Part shown: positions 59,564 to 64,000 of the stretch, piece after piece | Layout of the letters: the number at the start of each line of letters is the position of its first letter | How positions within the stretch are numbered: the first letter of the stretch is position 1 | Assembly: GCF_003054055.1 (NCBI RefSeq) | Contig: NZ_QBKI01000015.1 | Location: 48,890-112,889, forward strand | Direction of reading: 5' to 3' | DNA: 64,000 nucleotides | Source: Pontibacter mucosus | Lineage (GTDB): Bacteria > Bacteroidota > Bacteroidia > Cytophagales > Hymenobacteraceae | Position numbers and translations under genes: made by a program | The notes under the pieces: model-generated | Seen by the model: only the letters and a program-made list of their open reading frames with translations | What the model was told of the DNA's origin: nothing | The model's database searches: none

Positions 59564-61024
59564 TTATTCCTGGCGCAGCAACCACATCGTGGCGTTGATG
59601 TCATCTCCCTCCGGATATTGCCTGTCGATGGCTGCCTCCACGTGCGCTCTGTTCAGCTGAAACTCATTCTCGGGGTACATCCAGCGTTTTGGGATTCTTT
59701 TTTCGTTCAGCATACCGCTGCCGCTCACATCAAAGGCAGGGAGACCAGTGCGGCGCTGCTCATAAAAAGGCTGCCAGCCCGAGTTCATAAAAAAGGAGAT
59801 ATACTTTTGGGTCAGAATAGCGGCCAGCGGATCGGCTGCCTGCAACTGCGCCTCCGGCTTTGCCAGGTAATCGTTTATGCTGCTTTGGGGAATACCGTAA
59901 AACTGCATGCTCGCCTCGATGCCCTTTTTGTAGTAATCTTCTGCATTGCCGCTGATCCACCCCCTGATGGCTGCTTCGGCCAGTATAAACTGCACCTCCG
60001 CATAGCCTATCGCCAAAGCCGGCTCATTGACGGGGTTGTTGTAGTACCGGGCATTGATTTTAGAAGCTGCGCCGCCCACAACTTTCGCTTTATTCTGGTC
60101 CAGGGCATCGCTCCCCCTTACACCACCATATGCCGAGAGGTCTTCTGCCGGGCGCGTGGACATGTTGGGTGCCAGGGCGGCCAGCCTGGGTAAACGCGGG
60201 TCTTCGAGCTCCTGCAGCAAGGCGACAAAGGTTTCTTCCATATAGTAGGCAGTCTGTAAGCTATTGTTGTTGTAATGCGGGTAGCGGTTACTCTCCAGGT
60301 CGTAGTATGGCAGGGCAGCGTTGTCATTGTTTGAGCCAAATATCGGATACTGCGCCGGATTATCCACTATCTCCCGGAAGCGTTGCTTTACCTGGAGCTT
60401 GGGATTGTTCTCTTTCAGCGAAAGGTTCATGAGCACGCGCAGCGAAAAGGAGTTGACCAGCTTTTGCCATTTCTTCAGGTCTCCCTTGTAGAGCACATCG
60501 CCGGCGATCGGCTCTTGTGTGCTTGCCAGGATCGCGTTGGCGGCTTTCAGGTCTTCTAACACACCCAGGTAAATGTCTTCCTGCCTGTCATAGGCCGGGG
60601 AGAAATTGCCCTCACCCCCCTTGAGTGCTTCGGAGTAGGGAACATCGCCAAAAGTTTGCGTTAGGCCAATGATAAAGTATGATTTGAAGAACTTGGCCAT
60701 GGCCGCATACACCGGCTTATTCAGACGCGCGGCTTCCTCTTCAAGCCGTACCACCTGCCTTAAATTGTTGTAGTTGCCATACCCCGACCGCTGCCAGCCA
60801 TAGTACTGCTCCAGGGAAACCCCGTCTGTGTTGACAAGGTACCGCGAGGCCAGCGCAGCAGACAAGGGTACATTGTTAAAGGCGCTGATCTCAATGTTGG
60901 TGAGCAGCAGGTCAGGTGTTGCCTGCGTCGTGCGGTTGGGGTCCAGTTGCAGCTCCTCGAAATCCTGGCAGGCAGAAAAGCATGTTGCAAGGAGCGTAAA
61001 TAAGAGTATTCGTATATTTTTCAT
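59564..61024 (-). CDS. SusD/RagB-family nutrient-binding lipoprotein
   Basis: 486 residues. Lipobox FSAC near residue 19 (MKNIRILLFTLLATCFSACQ). SusD-like_2 features: DPNRTTQATPDLLLTNIE near the start, TPR-like helices (VYAAMAKFFKSYFIIGLTQTFGDVPYSEAL), and the terminal RIPKRWMYPENEFQLN...INATMWLL. It is the surface lid of the TonB-dependent SusC, whose gene lies 11 bases upstream. Substrate not predictable; the downstream phosphodiesterase hints at a phosphorylated or nucleotide-like nutrient (inference). Confidence 0.93.
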   Translation of the reverse strand: MKNIRILLFTLLATCFSACQDFEELQLDPNRTTQATPDLLLTNIEISAFNNVPLSAALASRYLVNTDGVSLEQYYGWQRSGYGNYNNLRQVVRLEEEAARLNKPVYAAMAKFFKSYFIIGLTQTFGDVPYSEALKGGEGNFSPAYDRQEDIYLGVLEDLKAANAILASTQEPIAGDVLYKGDLKKWQKLVNSFSLRVLMNLSLKENNPKLQVKQRFREIVDNPAQYPIFGSNNDNAALPYYDLESNRYPHYNNNSLQTAYYMEETFVALLQELEDPRLPRLAALAPNMSTRPAEDLSAYGGVRGSDALDQNKAKVVGGAASKINARYYNNPVNEPALAIGYAEVQFILAEAAIRGWISGNAEDYYKKGIEASMQFYGIPQSSINDYLAKPEAQLQAADPLAAILTQKYISFFMNSGWQPFYEQRRTGLPAFDVSGSGMLNEKRIPKRWMYPENEFQLNRAHVEAAIDRQYPEGDDINATMWLLRQE

Positions 61025-61035
61025 TTCTGTTCGGG

Positions 61036-63702
61036 TTAGAATTTAAGGTCGACGTTGATGCCCATGCTCCGGGTGGCTGGGGTCTGCAGGTTATCTGCCC
61101 CGGTGTCCGGGTCTACGTTCGGCAGCTTCGACCACAGCAGCAGGTTGCGCCCCACAAGCGATACAGAGGCTGCCTGCAAAGGCGTCTTTTGGAGCAGGCT
61201 GGCCGGAAGCTGGTAGGTCAGCGTTACTTCGCGCAGCTTCAGGAAGGTCTCATCGTAGTAGTGGTAGTTATGGTTGTGCCCGTTGCTGGTGTTGATCATG
61301 TAGTTGATGTAGCTCACGGCTTTGGTGTTGGGAGCAAATTGGCGTGTATCTTCTACCACACGGCCCTGTCCGTCATACCTCACTTCGCCGCCTGTTACGA
61401 TTACCCCTTCGCCTACAAAGGTGGCCTCCCCGTTGTTTGCCTCATCCCGGAAGTGGTTTACCGTGCCTGGGTGCGAGCCTCCCCACCACATTTTCTGGTT
61501 GGTGGTCGAGTAGATTTTTCCGCCCAGGCGCCCGTCGAAGAGAAACTTCAGGCTCACGTTTTTGTAAGAGACTGCGTTTTCAACGCCGTACGTCCAGTCC
61601 GGCTCGTCATAGCCCACGAAGCGGGAGAACGGATCTGATTTCGGGTAACCGTTGCTGTTGTAGATGATGCTGCCGTCCGGCGACTTCTCGTACACCCAGG
61701 CAAATATTTTGTCTGTGCGGTCACCTACCTTGAGGCGGTTCAGTTCCTCGGCCCCCCCGAAAATCTCCTTCAGGTAACGGCGGTACTGGCTGGCGTTGGC
61801 GGTGATGTCCCATCTCAGCCCGTTGCGTTGCACCGGTGTGGCCCGCGCAATCAGTTCCACGCCTTTTCGCTGGTATACGTTGCCGTTCTCCAGCCTGTAG
61901 GCGAAGCCGCTGGTCAAGGAAACAGGTATGTTGGTGATGTTATTATAGTCGCGTGACTGGTAATAGGTAAGATCAAAACCCAGCCTGTTCCGCATCAGGT
62001 TCAACTCGATACCGGCCTCCCAGGTATCGGATGTTTCGGGCTTCAGGTCCGGGTTCAGGTTGCTGCTGCCATAGTATAGGGAAGGTGCGCCGTTCCATTT
62101 AACACCGTTTTCATAAGCGGCGATGTGGCTGTACGGGTAGACCCCCATGCGGCCTTCAGAGACACGCGACCAGGAACTGCGCAACTTCAGATAGGAGATA
62201 ACGGAAGGCATGGTCACCAGGTCCGATACAACCAGAGAGCCCGCCACAGAGGGGTAGAAGAAGGAGTTGTTGCTGACCGGCAGGGTGGATACCCAGTCAT
62301 TTCGCCCGGTAACGCTCAGGTAAAATGCGCCGAAGGCCTCCAGGTCCACCACTCCGTAAACGCTGTTTTTCTTTTGATTCTCTATGGAGTTGGAGCCCTG
62401 AACCGGATTGGCAGAGTTGCCAATGTTATAAAAACCAGGGATGGTCAGCCCATCGGTAGCCAGGTGGTTGCTTTTGAGATCCTGGTAATTATTTGAGCCT
62501 CCTGCCTGCACTTTGAGCGCGAAGTCCTTGCCCAGGTCACGCTCGTACTGCACAATCAGGTCCGAAACGATGTCGAAGTAGTGCTGGTTGCTCACATCAT
62601 AATTGCCCCTGGACTTGTTGCTGTAGCCAACGTAACTTTTCGGCTCTTTTGTACTTCTGGTCAGCCCGTAGAGGTTAACGCCTGTCCGGTAGATGGCGCT
62701 GAAAGAGGGGCTCAGCTCATAGTCGAAAGTAACTGACCCGAAGGTGTTGTCTTTGTAATACCCCCGCTGGAATTCGTAGGCCTGGAAGTAGGGGTTGTTG
62801 TACCACGACTGGTTGTAATGCCGTTGCTGTTCTCCCTCTCTGCCTTCGGCCCAGTAGTTCCGGAGGTCCCGCACGTCTACATCGGCGCCTGTCCAGAGCA
62901 CGAGGTTGTAAAGGTAATTGGTAGGGCCATACCCGGTTTCGGGGAAGTTATCCGTGTACTGCCTGTTATAGCTGAGGCGGGCATCGGCCTTTAACTTGGG
63001 GGACAGGCTGTAGTTGCCCGCCACGCTGAAGGAAGAGTTGTTCAGGCTGGTGTTCGGCACAATGCCCTTCTGGTAGATATGGGACGCCGCTGCCCGGAAG
63101 CTGCCTTTCTCCCCGCCGCTGGTGACGCTCAGGCTGTTGGTGGACATCAACCCGGTCTGAAAGAAGTTCTCCACGTTGTCTTTGCCGCGCGAAATCCAGG
63201 GCAGGGGCTGGCGCACGCCTGTCACAGGATCCACTGGGCTGTTGTACTGCGGTGTTTCCCAGAAGCCGCTTGGGGTGCCGGCGCTAGGCTGATCCAGTTT
63301 AGGGCCCCAAATCCAGCCCGCACCCTCAATTCCTCCGCCGGACCCGTCCACGTAAGCATACTTTCCGTTATTGCCACTGCCATAGGTGGTCTGTACTTCG
63401 GGAATGCGGATAAAGCTCGGCTGGAACATGGTGGAGGAGTTCAATTCCACACTCAGTTGCTGTTTCCCGCCACGCTTGGTCGTGATCATAATGGCGCCGT
63501 TACGACCGATAGAGCCATACAGGGCGGAGGCCGTAGAGCCTTTGAGCACGTTTATACTTTCAATATCGTCGGAGTTGATCTTCCAGATGTCGGCCGTCTG
63601 ATCCGGCACCCCGTCTATCACCACAAGGGGCTTTCGGCCTCTCAGGCTGATGGCTGGATCCTGAAACAGATCGGTGGAGCTTTTGATGCTGAGTCCCGCC
63701 AC
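61036..63702 (-). CDS. SusC/RagA TonB-linked outer-membrane receptor, N-terminal region missing
   Basis: 888 residues from GTG 63702; the frame stays open for 33 more codons to TAG at 63802-63804. The plug begins at AREGNAINNLVGKVAGLSI, partly upstream of the GTG, followed by GRKPLVVIDGVP, ALYGSIGRNGAIMITTKRG and a full barrel ending SMGINVDLKF. Normal SusC proteins have about 100-120 earlier residues: signal peptide, carboxypeptidase-like domain and TonB box. None of these is encoded here in any frame and no ATG exists in the open extension. The gene is therefore 5'-truncated and may be non-functional. Upstream lies the AAGTAT array. Confidence 0.85.
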   Translation of the reverse strand: MAGLSIKSSTDLFQDPAISLRGRKPLVVIDGVPDQTADIWKINSDDIESINVLKGSTASALYGSIGRNGAIMITTKRGGKQQLSVELNSSTMFQPSFIRIPEVQTTYGSGNNGKYAYVDGSGGGIEGAGWIWGPKLDQPSAGTPSGFWETPQYNSPVDPVTGVRQPLPWISRGKDNVENFFQTGLMSTNSLSVTSGGEKGSFRAAASHIYQKGIVPNTSLNNSSFSVAGNYSLSPKLKADARLSYNRQYTDNFPETGYGPTNYLYNLVLWTGADVDVRDLRNYWAEGREGEQQRHYNQSWYNNPYFQAYEFQRGYYKDNTFGSVTFDYELSPSFSAIYRTGVNLYGLTRSTKEPKSYVGYSNKSRGNYDVSNQHYFDIVSDLIVQYERDLGKDFALKVQAGGSNNYQDLKSNHLATDGLTIPGFYNIGNSANPVQGSNSIENQKKNSVYGVVDLEAFGAFYLSVTGRNDWVSTLPVSNNSFFYPSVAGSLVVSDLVTMPSVISYLKLRSSWSRVSEGRMGVYPYSHIAAYENGVKWNGAPSLYYGSSNLNPDLKPETSDTWEAGIELNLMRNRLGFDLTYYQSRDYNNITNIPVSLTSGFAYRLENGNVYQRKGVELIARATPVQRNGLRWDITANASQYRRYLKEIFGGAEELNRLKVGDRTDKIFAWVYEKSPDGSIIYNSNGYPKSDPFSRFVGYDEPDWTYGVENAVSYKNVSLKFLFDGRLGGKIYSTTNQKMWWGGSHPGTVNHFRDEANNGEATFVGEGVIVTGGEVRYDGQGRVVEDTRQFAPNTKAVSYINYMINTSNGHNHNYHYYDETFLKLREVTLTYQLPASLLQKTPLQAASVSLVGRNLLLWSKLPNVDPDTGADNLQTPATRSMGINVDLKF

Positions 63703-63905
63703 CTTCCCGACCAGGTTGTTGATGGCATTTCCCTCACGGGCTTTTTGCTTCAGGTTCTCCGATGTTTTTCTCGTTCTCCGTGCCTTATAAGTGCGGCAAA
63801 ACTATAGAGGCGATGTTACTCCAATGTTGAGCTAATATTAAGGAATCGCTATGAAAGGCAGTCTGTGTGCGGGCGGCGCGGATGGGTTTATAGTAGTTAC
63901 TGCCG

Positions 63906-64000
63906 AAGTATAAGTATAAGTATAAGTATAAGTATAAGTATAAGTATAAGTATAAGTATAAGTATAAGTATAAGTATAAGTATAAGTATAAGTATAAGTA
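63906..64000. repeat. Tandem (AAGTAT)n array running off the window end
   Basis: 95 bases of uninterrupted 6-bp repeat, nearly 16 perfect copies up to base 64000; the true length is unknown. Each junction recreates the AAGTATA heptamer scattered over the rest of the window. It lies about 100 bases upstream of the truncated susC open frame. Confidence 0.97.

Noticed and set aside
63906..64000. CRISPR array
   Set aside because: The repeat unit is 6 bp with no spacers; it is a simple tandem repeat. No cas gene occurs in the window.

Overview
The window is chromosomal DNA from a Bacteroidota bacterium, most likely Cytophagales/Hymenobacteraceae and Pontibacter-like. Signs of this are promoters of the TAnnTTTG type, a SusC/SusD pair, a C-terminal type IX secretion sorting domain, DUF3570/DUF4266 proteins and a LytS/LytTR pair. 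A heptamer, AAGTATA/TATACTT, is scattered through it: I count about 110 copies by eye against roughly 8 expected by chance. The window ends inside a tandem array of the same sequence.

Region by region. 1-4.8 kb: the 3' part of mgtE, a small unknown gene, a D-2-hydroxyacid dehydrogenase, a candidate structured RNA with its own promoter and terminator, greA with a HIT-family gene, and ruvC. 4.8-10.7 kb: an envelope polysaccharide block (flippase-like membrane protein, two family 2 glycosyltransferases, a polysaccharide deacetylase, a PP2C phosphatase and a small conserved protein). 10.9-13.0 kb: a TatD nuclease, a type I asparaginase and tRNA-Ser(GGA). 13-17 kb: a decayed stretch, an outer-membrane porin and an MFS transporter. 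17.2-21.2 kb: an extracytoplasmic redox operon (thioredoxin-like, ApbE flavin transferase, DUF4266 lipoprotein, DUF3570 barrel, PAP2 phosphatase), followed by a P-type ATPase.

24.7-35.4 kb is the most interesting part. Seven same-strand genes encode a lipoprotein with a degenerate vWA-like domain, a three-helix membrane protein, a tubulin-like GTPase, a 1154-residue actin/Hsp70-fold ATPase, a membrane-anchored coiled-coil protein, a MotA/ExbB/ZorA-like stator with a long coiled-coil tail, and a MotB/ZorB-like OmpA-domain partner. This looks like an ion-driven envelope motor coupled to two cytoskeletal-type nucleotidases, and I know of no named system with this set. A GIY-YIG nuclease gene framed by a perfect 25-bp inverted repeat sits in the middle of it. 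A LytS/LytTR two-component system lies directly downstream.

38-46.5 kb: a PEP-mutase remnant overlapping ada, two AraC-type regulators, a RibD/DHFR-like reductase, an ankyrin lipoprotein, an amidohydrolase and an alpha/beta hydrolase. 46.6-53.6 kb: a minus-strand sulfide/persulfide cluster (DoxX-DsrE fusion, small Cys/His protein, MFS, split YeeE/YedE, rhodanese, persulfide dioxygenase-rhodanese, TauE). Three of its promoters carry a GTGAC-N4-GTCAC-type operator exactly 33 bp upstream of the -7 box (centre to centre), which implies one Crp/Fnr-family activator. 54-63.7 kb: a 1234-residue beta-propeller-repeat secreted protein, a secreted phosphodiesterase/phosphatase, and a SusD/SusC pair whose SusC lacks its N-terminal region. 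All calls come from reading the sequence; no database search was possible.
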